Shown here in pieces: positions 32,785-43,199 of a DNA stretch of 64,000 nucleotides (position 1 is its first letter; each line of letters opens with the position of its first letter). The position numbers and the translations under genes are program-made. Origin of the DNA: Brettanomyces bruxellensis (lineage: Eukaryota; Ascomycota; Pichiomycetes; Pichiales; Pichiaceae). Where the stretch lies: assembly GCF_011074885.1 (NCBI RefSeq), contig NC_054689.1, positions 1,922,001-1,986,000 on the forward strand, in the 5' to 3' direction. The notes under the pieces are model-generated. The model was not told the origin of the DNA and searched no databases. It worked only from the letters and a program-made list of their open reading frames with translations.

Positions 32785-33845
32785 ATGAAGATCGATAAAA
32801 AGCAATCAAGAGAAAAGTTTTTGACGGTATTCCCTCAAATTGTGAAGGAGACTACCGATGTTCTCAAGAGTTATGGCATGCCCCAGGATGCCATTGAGTG
32901 GTATACAAAGAATTTGAACTACAATACACCATCAGGTAAATTGAACAGAGGTCTTTCCGTTGTTGATACCTATGGAATCTTGAAGGGCTACGAGACTTAT
33001 GATGATTTCTCAGAAGATGAATACAAACTCTCTGCAATTCTTGGTTGGTGTATTGAGCTTTTGCAGGCAACTTTTTGGTTGCAGATGATATCATGGATAA
33101 ATCATTAACCAGAAGGGGACACACCTGTTGGTACAGGGTTGAAGAGGTTCAGGAAATTGCTGTCAATGATGCATTCATGCTTGAGGGTGCAATTTACATT
33201 CTTCTTAAGAAGTACTTCTCCAAGAAGCCTTATTATGTTAAGGTCATGGAGCTCTTCCACGATGTTACCTTTAAAACCGAGTGTGGTCAGCTATTAGACT
33301 TGATTACAGCTCCAGAGGATAAGGTCGATCTTGCAAAGTTCTCTCTTAACAAGCAAATGTTTATCATTACTTATAAGACTGCATTCTACAGTTTCTACCT
33401 TCCAGTTGCTCTTGCTATGCACATGGCTGGTGTCGATGACGAATCCGATTTGAAACAAGCCAGTGACGTTTTGATTCCATTGGGACAGTACTTCCAAATT
33501 CAGGATGATTATCTTGACTGCTTCGGTAAGCCAGAGGACATCGGTAAGATTGGAACCGATATCCAGGATAACAAATGCTCATGGGTTGTCAACACTGCAC
33601 TCGAAATTTGTAATGCAGAGCAGAGAAAATTGTTAGATGAGAACTACGGAAGAAAAGATCCTGTTAAAGAGAAGAAGTGTAAAGATTTATTTATTGCCTT
33701 GAAGATTGATGACCGTTTCCACCAATACGAGGAGGATATTGTTTCCAAAATTAGGAAGAATATCTCCAATATCGATGAGACCAGAGGATTCAAGAAGCAG
33801 ACGTTGACAGCATTCTTGGACAAGATTTACAAGAGAAAGAAATAA
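32785..33845 (+). CDS. ERG20: farnesyl pyrophosphate synthase, frame broken at 33072-33076
   Basis: The enzyme condenses dimethylallyl and geranyl diphosphate with isopentenyl diphosphate to make farnesyl diphosphate for sterols, dolichol, ubiquinone and prenylation. The first frame (ATG at 32785) runs to [11 protein letters not shown] and then leaves frame. The second holds the first aspartate motif ([14 protein letters not shown]) and the second ([11 protein letters not shown]). Adding one T to the five-T run at 33072-33076 gives a 353-residue protein, one more than S. cerevisiae Erg20, with DDIMD at residues 101-105. The break falls just before the catalytic aspartates. The gene is essential in yeast, so a sequence error is likely. 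Codon use is biased, as for a well-expressed gene. Confidence 0.95.
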
Positions 33846-34025
33846 ATGACAAATCAAATTGTATGATTCAATTTTTTTGGAACTATGTACTGGTTGCTTT
33901 TGAAGCTCTTCGCTTTCAAATATGTATCTATATTTAGTATGGGTTTGTATAGGTGAAATCGCATGGCCGACAATTAGAGCACACTTTATAAATTTATCAT
34001 GTACAGGCAAACCTCTCTTGATTGT

Positions 34026-34205
34026 TCAATTTCTGATACCGGTACCAGCCATCGGTGGATATTCATGCGAAGTTGTTGAATCATTTGGATGCTTACAAGC
34101 GCACCAATTGGATTTTGGTGCCTTCGACATTGCAGAGGGAATATGCCTTCCACATCCAATCCAAGAAGCCTTATGACAGGTTGGACAAGTAGCTGGCATA
34201 CACAT
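34026..34205 (-). CDS. small conserved cysteine-rich protein (59 residues)
   Basis: A short intact frame beginning MCMPATCPTCHKASWIGCGR and ending in EYPPMAGTGIRN. Cysteines are arranged as CPxC, then GCG, then CAC: C7, C10, C18, C35 and C37, with H21. This is the pattern of a widespread small zinc-ribbon-like protein (typically C-x2-C-K-x-[ST]-W-x-GCG-x-H) that I know from other fungi and beyond; its function is not known. The second methionine at residue 3 could also start translation. It converges on ERG20 and is divergent from CBF1. It is one of the few genes in 24-38 kb without a frame break, which its small size could explain. Confidence 0.78.
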   Translation of the reverse strand: MCMPATCPTCHKASWIGCGRHIPSAMSKAPKSNWCACKHPNDSTTSHEYPPMAGTGIRN

Positions 34206-34964
34206 AGTTATGATTCGAGAATATATTTTAACGTAGTTATCTTATTTTTCCATTTTCATCGGACTAAAATAAGCTTAATTAAAATTTGCCAGTGAAGTGA
34301 GGATATTCAAATAATTTATATGATATTTTCATGCGTTTTTGTTCTAGATCTCTTGAATTTGAAAGGAACTACGACGAAATCTCAAAAAAATCGATCTCGG
34401 ATACCACAGACAAAATTGATTGATCTCCTTGCCATAAGGATCGATCGTGTAAATCTTTTCCCAGGCATCACAGTTTACGCATTCATATTTTTTCAAAACT
34501 TAAGGATCCCTTGTATATTTTACAGGGACTTACTTGGTTATATTGAATTCAGATACCGAGGAATATGAAAAAAAAAAGTTACATATATATGTATATATAT
34601 TTATCTATCTACACTACGGATGATAGAACTTACATCTGAAATATACATAGCGTGGTTGTGCATCATGTATTTTCCAAGCTGGAATGTGCGTGGCTAATTT
34701 CTTCCTCCCAGCAAGTATAGATAGAATCCGCTTTGCCATACAATTCTTTCAAAGAAATTATAACATCCGTACCTAATTAATATATAATTATTGGAACGAG
34801 ATCAACTAAATAAAACTAAATTACCGAACCGCCGCGAAAACTGGAATTTCGTATCTCCTGATCTATGTCACTTGATCACTTTCTTATGTAAGCTATAGAG
34901 ATACATCATATCCACCGTATTTTTCCCCAGTATATTAATTTTACGCCAATAATAATATTTAATA
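34206..34964. promoter_or_regulatory. divergent region upstream of CBF1 and the 59-residue gene
   Basis: About 760 bases of AT-rich DNA, with TATATATGTATATATAT near 34583-34600. A plus-strand frame at 34320-34568 is not protein-like. I see no conserved gene. Confidence 0.45.
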
Positions 34965-35782
34965 ATGAACGAAAGGTCGTCTTCTCAAGATTCGCTCGAA
35001 AGAACGGAGGAACCTCCCACTAAAAGAGTCAAAATTGAACCAATTTCAGAAGAGGCCGAGACACGTGACAACCTCACGTCAGATAAATTGGAAAACGATG
35101 AGGAAGCAAAACATATAAATGAAACTGTCGGTGAACAGAATGAAAAAATACAGAAGGTACTACGACACAGATATTACACCACGAGTCTAAAACCGTGAGT
35201 TCGAAAGTGGAACAGGACAAAGAAAGCAACAATCAAGTCTTAGATCCTAGTATTACTGCACAAAGCGAAGAAGTCAAATCAAGTATATCAAATGCTGTTG
35301 CCCATGCTAAGGCAGCGATTGGAGCAAAGATATCTGGTGTTTCAAGTATTTGTGCTTCGTCTGAATCACCATTAAAGGTTCCAACTGCCACGGAAATTCC
35401 ACCGGAATCAGAGAAACCAGCAAGAGGTTCTCCAGCTTGGCAACAGTTGCGTAAACTTAATCACAAAGAGGTGGAGAGAAGAAGAAGAGAGTCTATAAAT
35501 CAGGCCATAAAAGAACTCCGTGAGCTACTACCAACCCAGAATAGTAATAAATCTCAAACAATTAAAAGAGCGGCAGAGTACATACGGAGGTTAAGAGAAA
35601 ATGAAAATGCAAATATTGAAAAATGGACATTGGAAAAACTTATTACCGACCAAGCGGTCAATGAGTTGGCTAATTCTAATGAAAAGCTCAAGAGTGAATT
35701 GGAGAAAGCCTACAGGGAGATAGAGATTTGGAAAAAGCATTTCCTTGAGATTAAAGCGAAGCTCAAGGATGGTAAAAACTAG
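34965..35782 (+). CDS. CBF1: bHLH centromere/promoter-binding factor Cbf1, frame broken at 35143-35148
   Basis: Frames 34965-35198 and 35195-35782 form one protein of about 272 residues once a seventh A is added to the six-A run at 35143-35148. The joined linker reads EKNTEGTTTQILHHES. The C-terminal half is the Cbf1 bHLH-leucine-zipper: HKEVERRRRESINQAIKEL for the basic region and helix 1, AAEYIRRL in helix 2, then ANIEKWTLEKLITDQ, a segment close to S. cerevisiae Cbf1. Cbf1 binds CACGTG, controls methionine and respiratory genes, and in Saccharomyces binds CDEI of centromeres. The N-terminus is acidic and disordered, with an NLS-like TKRVKIEP. Confidence 0.9.
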
Positions 35783-35924
35783 TTGAACCGTTATATATGG
35801 ATGTGTACACTTCCTTCGGGCTACTTTATGTCCGGAGTTTGCTATTTTAGTTGTATTTGTTTCTTTTGTTGTGTATTATAAGCATGTCATCTTTTTCTTT
35901 TTTATCAAAAAGTATATTGAAGTG

Positions 35925-36946
35925 TTAAAGTTCCACATCCCTTACAAGTATCCCTTCAGTACCTTGACCTAGAGCTCCAAAGAGATCAAAGTCGATGAAC
36001 ATTTGTCCGGTCCTTGTATCCAAATGTGAAGAGCCGCCATTAAATCTTGTTATCGAACTGCTTCCTGCGTACATCATCTTATCCTCTACCCCGCTTCGAT
36101 TGCAGACAACGAAGAGAATAGGCTTTCCAAAATGCGTATTTGTGTAAAACGGATCCACTCGTAAAATCCAATATCTTGCAGTCTTCTTATCTGGTACCTC
36201 TCTTTTATATTCAGAGCCCTCATCAGGTGACAATATTATGTCGTTAAGTTTGTCTTGGTTGTTAATTTCAAAAGGAATTTTCTTCTCATACAAAGCAGAG
36301 TATTTAGCAACATCTTTTGCAGTCCAATCTTCACTCCAACTAGTATTAAGCCAGGCAGTTGGTACTAGAGCCAAATCAACATTGTTCTTATAGCAAAAGT
36401 TGGCAAATTCGTACTTTTCAAAGGGTGCCTTAAACTTATAGGGATTTAAATCCATGCATATGCCAATCGCGGTCTTGAAAACTCTTCCCCTAATTTCAAG
36501 ATTAAAGGCTTCAAACCCATTAGGGGATTCCTCACATCCCCATTGCTCATCTGTCTCGTATAAAAAGGACTTTCTATAATTATGAATAATTTTACCCGTG
36601 GGTGAAATTAGTACCGCAGAGTTGTAGATTTTGTAGCCACTTTGTGGCTTGGGTAAGATGAATTTCTCGGGTAGCCTATTAAAGTGTGGCAATGATACTC
36701 TTCAGAAAGATGCCTTCCAAAATTGTAGCTCTTTCCCTCACCTTTAACTTCCAAATACGGTTCTATTTGAGCTTTGTCCCTAAAATTATAGCCGGTAATG
36801 GCAAGTTCCGGTAATACGATTAAATCAGGACTATGCCCATTGCTTTTGCTGAATCCCAATTGAATAATCCTGGATGCCCTCTTGATATTGGCCTCTATCT
36901 GGCCGATTACAGAGTTTAACTGAACAGCAGCAATTGTGAGTTTCAT
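35925..36946 (-). CDS. NTA1: N-terminal amidase Nta1 (nitrilase family), frame broken at 36669-36671
   Basis: Nta1 removes the side-chain amide from N-terminal Asn and Gln, creating substrates for the arginine branch of the N-degron pathway. The first frame (36608-36946) has the nitrilase start and the catalytic glutamate in VLPELAITGY (E47), then CHTLIGYP. The second (35925-36692) has YNSAVLISPTGKI, the lysine in NYRKSFLYE and the nucleophile cysteine in IGICMDLNPYKF. Adding one C to CCC (GGG at 36669-36671 on the plus strand) gives IGYPEKFILPKPQSG and a protein of about 340 residues. S. cerevisiae Nta1 is longer (about 457), because it has an insert before its C-terminal segment that is shorter here. 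Confidence 0.87.
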
Positions 36947-37236
36947 GATAGTCTAATAAAGGGAAGCCTATAAAGCTCCATAGATAAATAAGATAATACT
37001 TCATAAGAAACTTTCAAATTTTGAGCACCTCAGAGAAACGGGGAAAAGTTAAGAAAATGATGGGGAAAAATACGGGGGTGCTGAGCGACAATAACCAAAA
37101 GAAAAATAATAGGAAAGGAGGAAAAATGGTTTAACTAATATTCAAAGAGAACTGTACTTCTTTTTAGGCATTCTAAAGAATTAGATTTATTCACCAGCAA
37201 GATCATCAATACAATTATACATTCATTTATTCAAAA

Positions 37237-38021
37237 ATGGTGTCAAATATTCCCGAGCTTTTGCTTGATCCATACATAAAGCTATGGGTCCTCCTTCCTA
37301 TATCAGTTGTTATGGTCTTAGTTGGTGTACTTAGGACGTATATTTCGATGACATTAGATCCTTCACCAAAAATTGAAGATCATAAGTTGTTAAGAGAACA
37401 GCAGCATATACGAAGGCTTGCCAATTATTGCAATAATGACTCTGTATTTCGGAATAAAATGGAATATGATGCGAAAGTTCGGTACTTTGTCGATGAATAC
37501 TCCGGGACTAAATATTTAAGAAAGCTTCCACCTAAAGATCCAAACGAACAGCCAAATCCTCTTACCGACTCAAGTTCCAATGACTTCATGATGCAATCCG
37601 TGAAATCGAGTCTTGCTAATTGGGTTCCACAAAGTATTATTCTGTGGTGGGTCAACTTCTTCTTTAAGGGCTACGTTATCATGAGATTACCATTTGCAGT
37701 CACTTCTAACTTTAAGCCGATGCTTCAAACTTCCATCGATACTACAGATTTGGACGCTTCGTATGTCTCGTCAATTAGTTGGTATTTGTTAATTTATTGG
37801 GTCTCAAGTCAGTTTATTCCCTAATTTTCAATGATGCCAGTATGGTTAATAAGTTAATGACTCAGCAGCAGCAGCAGCCTATACAGCCACAACTTGCAGG
37901 TGCAGGGCCCTCAGCTCAGCAGCTTTTCCAAAATAGAATAGAAAGCCTCAAGATTGCTCGGTTCAATAGTTGCCTTGATCGCACAGAACAACGTCTTCTA
38001 CATTATTATGAGAGCAAATAA
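37237..38021 (+). CDS. EMC3: ER membrane protein complex subunit 3, frame broken at 37785-37787
   Basis: Emc3 is the insertase-like core subunit of the EMC, related to the YidC/Oxa1/Get1 family. The first frame (37237-37824) starts LLLDPYIKLWVLLPISVVMVLVG, the first membrane helix, and has VRYFVDEYSG and the helix pair with WVPQSIILWWVNFFFKGYV and LPFAVTSNFKPMLQ. It ends early. One more T in TTT at 37785-37787 restores WYFVNLLGLKSVYSLI and a tail with a Gln tract, giving about 261 residues (S. cerevisiae about 253). The tail end carries ELLHYYESK-like sequence. It converges on the next gene with 30 bases between stops. Confidence 0.88.
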
Positions 38022-38051
38022 CTGGAATATGTTGTATTAGCTTTAACACTT

Positions 38052-39575
38052 TTACGATTTGGAATATATCATGTCTAAGTATGCTTTGATATCTTGAGGT
38101 GATTGTCCTGGGAGACTATTATTTTTCTTTCGTTTTAATGCAGACTTGAGTAATTCTGCTATTTCGCAAATTTCATTTGGAGTCATCTTTTTTTTATCAT
38201 ACCACAAATTGGTGGCAGCAGGTGATCCAAAACTTGCATAAAGCTTGGCAATTTGATATTTCACCTCGGAGGTAAAGTTTGATCTAGGTATACCAAGTTT
38301 TTTTATAAACGATGTCAAATGAATAGACTTTGTTATGTCATCATCCACCCCTTTTGTAAGAGAAGCAGCATATCTGCTTATAAACTGATCGGCACAAGCG
38401 CTGATCGAAGACACGTGATGTGCGCATGTATTTAAAAATGTTATAAACCAATCAATTTCGGAGTCGTCGATCCATTCAAGAATAATATTTACAAGTTCGC
38501 TGTTTAGAATCTCCGACTGTCTCATGATTGGAGCAATTGACCGTGTGTATGCATTAAAAAATAACTTTTTGTTCTGCCATGTAGACTTCAATGCTTTTGC
38601 AATTGAGGATACTAAAGCAACGTATCTATTAGTAAGTTCCCTTTGTGGAACCATCTTGTCGACATCTTTCAAAGATTCAACTATATCAGAAGCTTCCTGA
38701 AACTTCCCTGACTTAATAAACGAGTCGAGAAGACGCAGTTTTAGCTCTGGTGATGCACACTCTATAAAAGACTGACCGTTATCGTCGCCATCATCAAATG
38801 ATTTAATTGTTTTCTGAACTAAAAGTAACTGCTTATAGTACAATAGTAAGCTGACTACTTTTTCGATGTCCACCCTCTCAAGTAATTCGAACCGCTCCAC
38901 TGAATATGATGTAATGGCAGTGAAAGCATTACTAGGTTCGGAAAGTTCTGATGCCGTGTTAAGTAATGCAATAATTCTATGAATCAAAGAAAATTTGGTA
39001 AGTTGACTCTCGTACTTTTCAAAGATGGCATTAATCTCGGATGAATCTCCAGCAACATTTCCTAGCTCACATGCAATACTGTCTAATATATCCGGTGGTA
39101 ACTTTATTTGTGTTTGTGCAGCAGCTGTGAACTTTAGTTCTGTTAATTTAACTTTGGAAGTACTGTTGTAATTCATCATCATTTCAATAAGCCCACCGTT
39201 ATTGAGTCGATTGAGTTTATTGCGCCCACTCTTTACGTTAATGTAATCTCTGTACTTGTCTAGTTTAGAACTGTCTTGTGTGCTCAAGGCGGCTTCTAAA
39301 TAATCTCCATAACCAAACTGTATGAAAGGTGTTTTGTAAGCCCTCGGTTGATTTATTTGCTTTTCCGGAAGACTTCGGTTGGGTATCTTCACTTTTCGTG
39401 AAGCTTGTTCTTCTGTATTTTCTAATCTACTTATGTACTCTTTCACTCTCCCCTTACCTCCGCCGACCATATTTGCAAAGGAACATTTCGAAACCGAAAT
39501 TTCATCACTTATGTGATAGCGAGAACCAAAGTTCAACATCAATCTTCGACTTCTGACACCTCCCCATACAAACAT
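38052..39575 (-). CDS. hypothetical mitochondrial protein
   Basis: A 507-residue protein starting MFVWGGVRSRRLMLNFG, an Arg-rich amphipathic stretch that fits a mitochondrial presequence. I chose the ATG at 39575; the frame is open farther upstream, but only from a TTG. The rest is predicted mostly helical without membrane segments, with a conserved-looking patch TPFIQFGYGDYLEAAL near residue 85. The long helical C-terminal part is of the helical-repeat type found in fungal mitochondrial translation or RNA-stability factors. I recognise no domain or orthologue. The frame is intact across 1.5 kb, marking the end of the frameshift-rich zone. Confidence 0.65.
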   Translation of the reverse strand: MFVWGGVRSRRLMLNFGSRYHISDEISVSKCSFANMVGGGKGRVKEYISRLENTEEQASRKVKIPNRSLPEKQINQPRAYKTPFIQFGYGDYLEAALSTQDSSKLDKYRDYINVKSGRNKLNRLNNGGLIEMMMNYNSTSKVKLTELKFTAAAQTQIKLPPDILDSIACELGNVAGDSSEINAIFEKYESQLTKFSLIHRIIALLNTASELSEPSNAFTAITSYSVERFELLERVDIEKVVSLLLYYKQLLLVQKTIKSFDDGDDNGQSFIECASPELKLRLLDSFIKSGKFQEASDIVESLKDVDKMVPQRELTNRYVALVSSIAKALKSTWQNKKLFFNAYTRSIAPIMRQSEILNSELVNIILEWIDDSEIDWFITFLNTCAHHVSSISACADQFISRYAASLTKGVDDDITKSIHLTSFIKKLGIPRSNFTSEVKYQIAKLYASFGSPAATNLWYDKKKMTPNEICEIAELLKSALKRKKNNSLPGQSPQDIKAYLDMIYSKS

Positions 39576-40086
39576 TTGTATATAATTTTGCACAAATTTA
39601 TCTAGCAGGATTCTGTGGTGAAAATTTGCAAATGAAATATGCAACGAATAAATTGTAAAAATATGATTTGTTGACAAAATAGTCCAACCAGTCGGTGTCT
39701 CATGGCAGCATTATCTACCATGTGCTTATTGTATCCTGATCCGCTTAATTTTTTTTTTTTCACTGTTAGTACTGTTTATTAATTCTTTTTACTTCTTTTT
39801 TTTGGACAGGCTCGCTCGCAGATTGCTCGTCTATTTGCTGAATAAAGCGTTTCTGCATTCCAAGTATTTTAGCAGCACAGAATAGGAGGCTGTCAACTTT
39901 GTGCCGTTTAAAGGTTCCTATCTTAAACGAAAATTTCATATATTGGCATTTATTACCATTCGTACATTCATTCTACTTCAAAAGGGGGATTGTGATTTTT
40001 CTGCATCATCTTGCTGTCTCATTACCTTGACAATTTAGCATTTTGATATTCCTCTGCTTTCATTGAGGTATCATTGTTAAATCAAT
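39576..40086. promoter_or_regulatory. divergent region between 507-residue gene and GPI12
   Basis: About 510 bases with T-rich runs near 39750-39800. No gene seen; the 5' open extension of the leftward gene has no ATG. Confidence 0.45.
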
Positions 40087-41070
40087 ATGTCGAAGAATAG
40101 ATCTCTCCTTTCAAGGATATTATTAAAGCCTGTATTCTCATTCTTTTTTTGGATTTTCTTGTCTTCCATAGTACCGGTTTTCCTAGAAACTGATTTTCCT
40201 CTTGGAAATAAGCCGCAGTATGATCAGGACAGATACTTAACCAGTACGTCATTGTACCGTCTAAATTCAGAGAGCGTTCTTTCTTCTGGATTAGTCAATT
40301 CAGATATAGTAATTGTGACTGCACATCCCGATGATGAATCGATGTTTTTTACTCCAAGCATCATAGAGCTTGCTAAAAGAAACTACAATAATACGTTGCA
40401 TCTATTATGTTTGTCCAACGGCAATTACGATGGTCTTGGAAGTGTCAGACAGCAAGAAATCGTGAAAGCAGCCAGTTTCCTTCAAATAGATGATGTAAAG
40501 GTTTTAGACTTTGAGGACGATATTCACAAGAAATGGAACAAGAATGATATTTCAAATACTCTTACTGAAGAACTGGAGCATATGGATTTGAAAACACATA
40601 GAATCAGATTGTTGACATTTGATGATCGTGGAGTTTCGGGCCATCCTAATCATTTCTCTCTTTTTTACGGATGTAAACAGTTTATTAAAGATTACACCAG
40701 TAATCATGAGGGAAGATATGCCTCGGTCAGAATGTTCGCTTTGAAGTCATGGAGTTTACCTGAGAAATATTCATCTTTTCTCTGGGTGAATATTCAGTTG
40801 ATTTACAAGTATTTGGTTCAACTTGGAATAACTAGAAGGATTGAAATTTTGGTAAACCATTTTACAAATAAAAATGTAATTGCATTGCCCGAAAGTTTAA
40901 GTGGTATGAAACATAGCTTCATCATTTACAACAACTTTAATTCCTGGTTCGTGAGTCTATCAACGATGACGTATGCTCATTATTCTCAGATTGTCTGGTT
41001 TCGGTGGTTCTGGATCTTCCTAAGTAAATATATGAACTGCAATGAACTAGTGTTGGTTGCGAATGTTTAA
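40087..41070 (+). CDS. GPI12: GPI anchor biosynthesis de-N-acetylase (PIG-L)
   Basis: A 327-residue ER enzyme that removes the acetyl group from GlcNAc-phosphatidylinositol, the second step of GPI anchor synthesis. One membrane anchor is at residues about 14-33 (PVFSFFFWIFLSSIVPVF). The LmbE/PIG-L domain follows, with the zinc motif AHPDDE at 79-84 and the second metal motif SGHPNH near 182-187. LLCLSNGNYDGLG is a further family signature. Length fits yeast Gpi12 (304). The frame is intact and the ATG is preceded by an A-rich leader. It converges on the 615-codon gene. Confidence 0.94.
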   Translation: MSKNRSLLSRILLKPVFSFFFWIFLSSIVPVFLETDFPLGNKPQYDQDRYLTSTSLYRLNSESVLSSGLVNSDIVIVTAHPDDESMFFTPSIIELAKRNYNNTLHLLCLSNGNYDGLGSVRQQEIVKAASFLQIDDVKVLDFEDDIHKKWNKNDISNTLTEELEHMDLKTHRIRLLTFDDRGVSGHPNHFSLFYGCKQFIKDYTSNHEGRYASVRMFALKSWSLPEKYSSFLWVNIQLIYKYLVQLGITRRIEILVNHFTNKNVIALPESLSGMKHSFIIYNNFNSWFVSLSTMTYAHYSQIVWFRWFWIFLSKYMNCNELVLVANV

Positions 41071-41147
41071 GAATTCAAAGCACACGTATATATAAATACA
41101 AATATAAATAAGGTCTATAGTTAAGTGTATATGTTCGTAATGGCTAA

Positions 41148-42995
41148 TTACCACAACCCAAGCATTTCATCATCATCGTCATCAACACGTTGCTGCTTTC
41201 TAATCGAAACTTCTTTTCCTAATCTATTAAGGTATCTCCTTTGATATTGTTTTAACTTCTGGAGTAAGATTTCCTTCATATTTTCATTAACCGAAAATGT
41301 CTTTATAAGTTGCTCGGCTTGATAGAATTCCCGATTTTGAGAGAGTCGTATTCGACATTTGTTTAAATGTGACATCAAAAGGTCTTCCGTATACGTTGCT
41401 TCTGCGGTGGTAGCATTAGATTTTAAACTTAATGCATTTTGATATAACACTGGCACGTTATCTAAAAGCGTTTGAAGAGATGCAAACGAAAGACAAAGCT
41501 TGAACATCTTTTTTGTTTTCGAAACTGATTTGCATTGTTTCCATATTGTATCAAAAATCGACTGCCCTAACGGCATTACTGCCCCTTCATATTCATCACG
41601 TGATACATTATTTCTCCACAATCCCGTTTGCAAATCTCTAAAAACATTCTTGGATAATAAACCAACACACTCTAAAACTGTTTCCAAGTATACCTGCGAT
41701 CTCGAAAAGTCCAAGTTGTAGAATTCGATGAATTTATTACAGGTTGAGATTGCCCTGGTTATTTGTGAGTTGTATGCATACGCTAACATTATACAACGTA
41801 ACAACTTAAATGTCGGAAATAGCTCAGAATCATTATGAAGCAGAGCACCAGGCTTCGGCTTTTCATCTGTGGGATCTATCTTCCACATATACTCAATAAA
41901 TTCTTCAAGCATGTTCGTATTTCCGAACTTTCCTATGGACAATATTATTGACTGGCAAAGATCCGTATTTGGAATCAAATTATCTTTTTTCAAATCCAAC
42001 ATTATCGTTCGCATATCAGGTTGACCATTAATTATTTTGCAGTAAGGATAGTGATAATCTTCGGGTATTTTTTGGGCTCGATTTTTATTCAGCTTGTAAC
42101 GCTGAAGTTGCCATGTCTGCTCTTCAGAATTGCATAACAATTGAAGTTTTGTGGACCATAGATATCTGGTGAGATGTGCCTGCCTATTTTGGAGAATTTT
42201 GGTTTCCAAATCGGCAAGAATGTTTATAGCATCAAAATATCTTAAGTTCTTCATGAAAAAGCGAACAATCAAGTCATAATCATAAATTGTAAGAGATGTA
42301 TGCTGCATAAATGCTAAGATAATTCTTTTCACTCTAAAAAATGATTGGCCTTTAAGCTTCAAAAGGCTGTACATATCAAAATCGTTTGTTAGCCTCGAGT
42401 AATTACTTTGCTCTATGGTAAAACTTTTAACAATATTGAGCTGATAGCCCGTTAATCTCTTGATAATCAATGATATATCTGAAGGGTCCAATTCTTTTGA
42501 AATTGTAGGAATTGCATCAACGTAATATTTCATTAAATTGTAGATCACATTATCGTCAGGATTTTGTAATGCCGCTCTAAGCTGTCCAACAATGTTTTTG
42601 TACGATATTTCGGGATGGTGCTTTATTTTGTAATATGTAACAGGCCTACGTTTAGTTGAACGTGCTATATCCCTTAAGGTTGTTGTATTTTCAAGTTGGG
42701 TTTTTGATAGAGTTGTGGATGTATGAGAAAGTAAGGATGATAATGTAATACCAGAAAACTTGAATGAATTTTCATTCAGGTGTGCAGTTTTAATGTCACT
42801 GTTAGCCGCAAATTTCTGAAATCCATTTGATTTCAAGTAATCTCCAAATTTTTCCAACTCCTCATAGCTTAAACCTTCCGACATCTCCTCATGAGGCGGA
42901 TGTGTGCGAAGTGAGCTCGTTGCGAATTTTCGACTAGCAAATTTATGAATAGTCACAAATCTCCAGCATAATACTCCTCCATTATGAATGTTCAT
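41148..42995 (-). CDS. hypothetical mitochondrial PPR-like protein
   Basis: A 615-residue protein with a clear mitochondrial presequence (RFVTIHKFASRKFATSSLR). The body is all-helical, basic and rich in Leu, Ile, Asn and Tyr. Repeating helix pairs such as LIPNTDLCQSIILSIGKFGN and the loose tandem pattern between residues about 250 and 480 suggest pentatricopeptide-like repeats. Fungal PPR proteins such as Atp22, Aep and Pet factors stabilise or translate single mitochondrial mRNAs, so that is the likely role, but I cannot assign a target. The end is acidic (VDDDDDEMLGLW). The frame is intact. Confidence 0.65.
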   Translation of the reverse strand: MNIHNGGVLCWRFVTIHKFASRKFATSSLRTHPPHEEMSEGLSYEELEKFGDYLKSNGFQKFAANSDIKTAHLNENSFKFSGITLSSLLSHTSTTLSKTQLENTTTLRDIARSTKRRPVTYYKIKHHPEISYKNIVGQLRAALQNPDDNVIYNLMKYYVDAIPTISKELDPSDISLIIKRLTGYQLNIVKSFTIEQSNYSRLTNDFDMYSLLKLKGQSFFRVKRIILAFMQHTSLTIYDYDLIVRFFMKNLRYFDAINILADLETKILQNRQAHLTRYLWSTKLQLLCNSEEQTWQLQRYKLNKNRAQKIPEDYHYPYCKIINGQPDMRTIMLDLKKDNLIPNTDLCQSIILSIGKFGNTNMLEEFIEYMWKIDPTDEKPKPGALLHNDSELFPTFKLLRCIMLAYAYNSQITRAISTCNKFIEFYNLDFSRSQVYLETVLECVGLLSKNVFRDLQTGLWRNNVSRDEYEGAVMPLGQSIFDTIWKQCKSVSKTKKMFKLCLSFASLQTLLDNVPVLYQNALSLKSNATTAEATYTEDLLMSHLNKCRIRLSQNREFYQAEQLIKTFSVNENMKEILLQKLKQYQRRYLNRLGKEVSIRKQQRVDDDDDEMLGLW

Positions 42996-43199
42996 GTCTT
43001 CAAGTCAATATCAACAAGCAGGAACTCCAGTTATATCAAATAATAAACTTAGGTGACTAAGAGAATAAGAACGCATGCATACCTTATGTGCACGTTAGAA
43101 CTACAAATTTTAGTGCGATACTTTTTTTAATTTTTCAGCAAAAATCAGGTTCGCTAAAATGGTGATGATATAATATAGTTCAGAGTAAGAAAGATCTAA

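Noticed and set aside
35062..35069. CACGTGAC within CBF1 as a CDEI centromere element
   Set aside because: It matches the Cbf1 site, but no CDEII/CDEIII-like DNA follows, and CACGTG also occurs in several other places in the window.
24817..37824. Treating the broken genes as pseudogenes or as pairs of separate genes
   Set aside because: Each pair rejoins with one base into a full-length family member without other stops, and several are essential in yeast.
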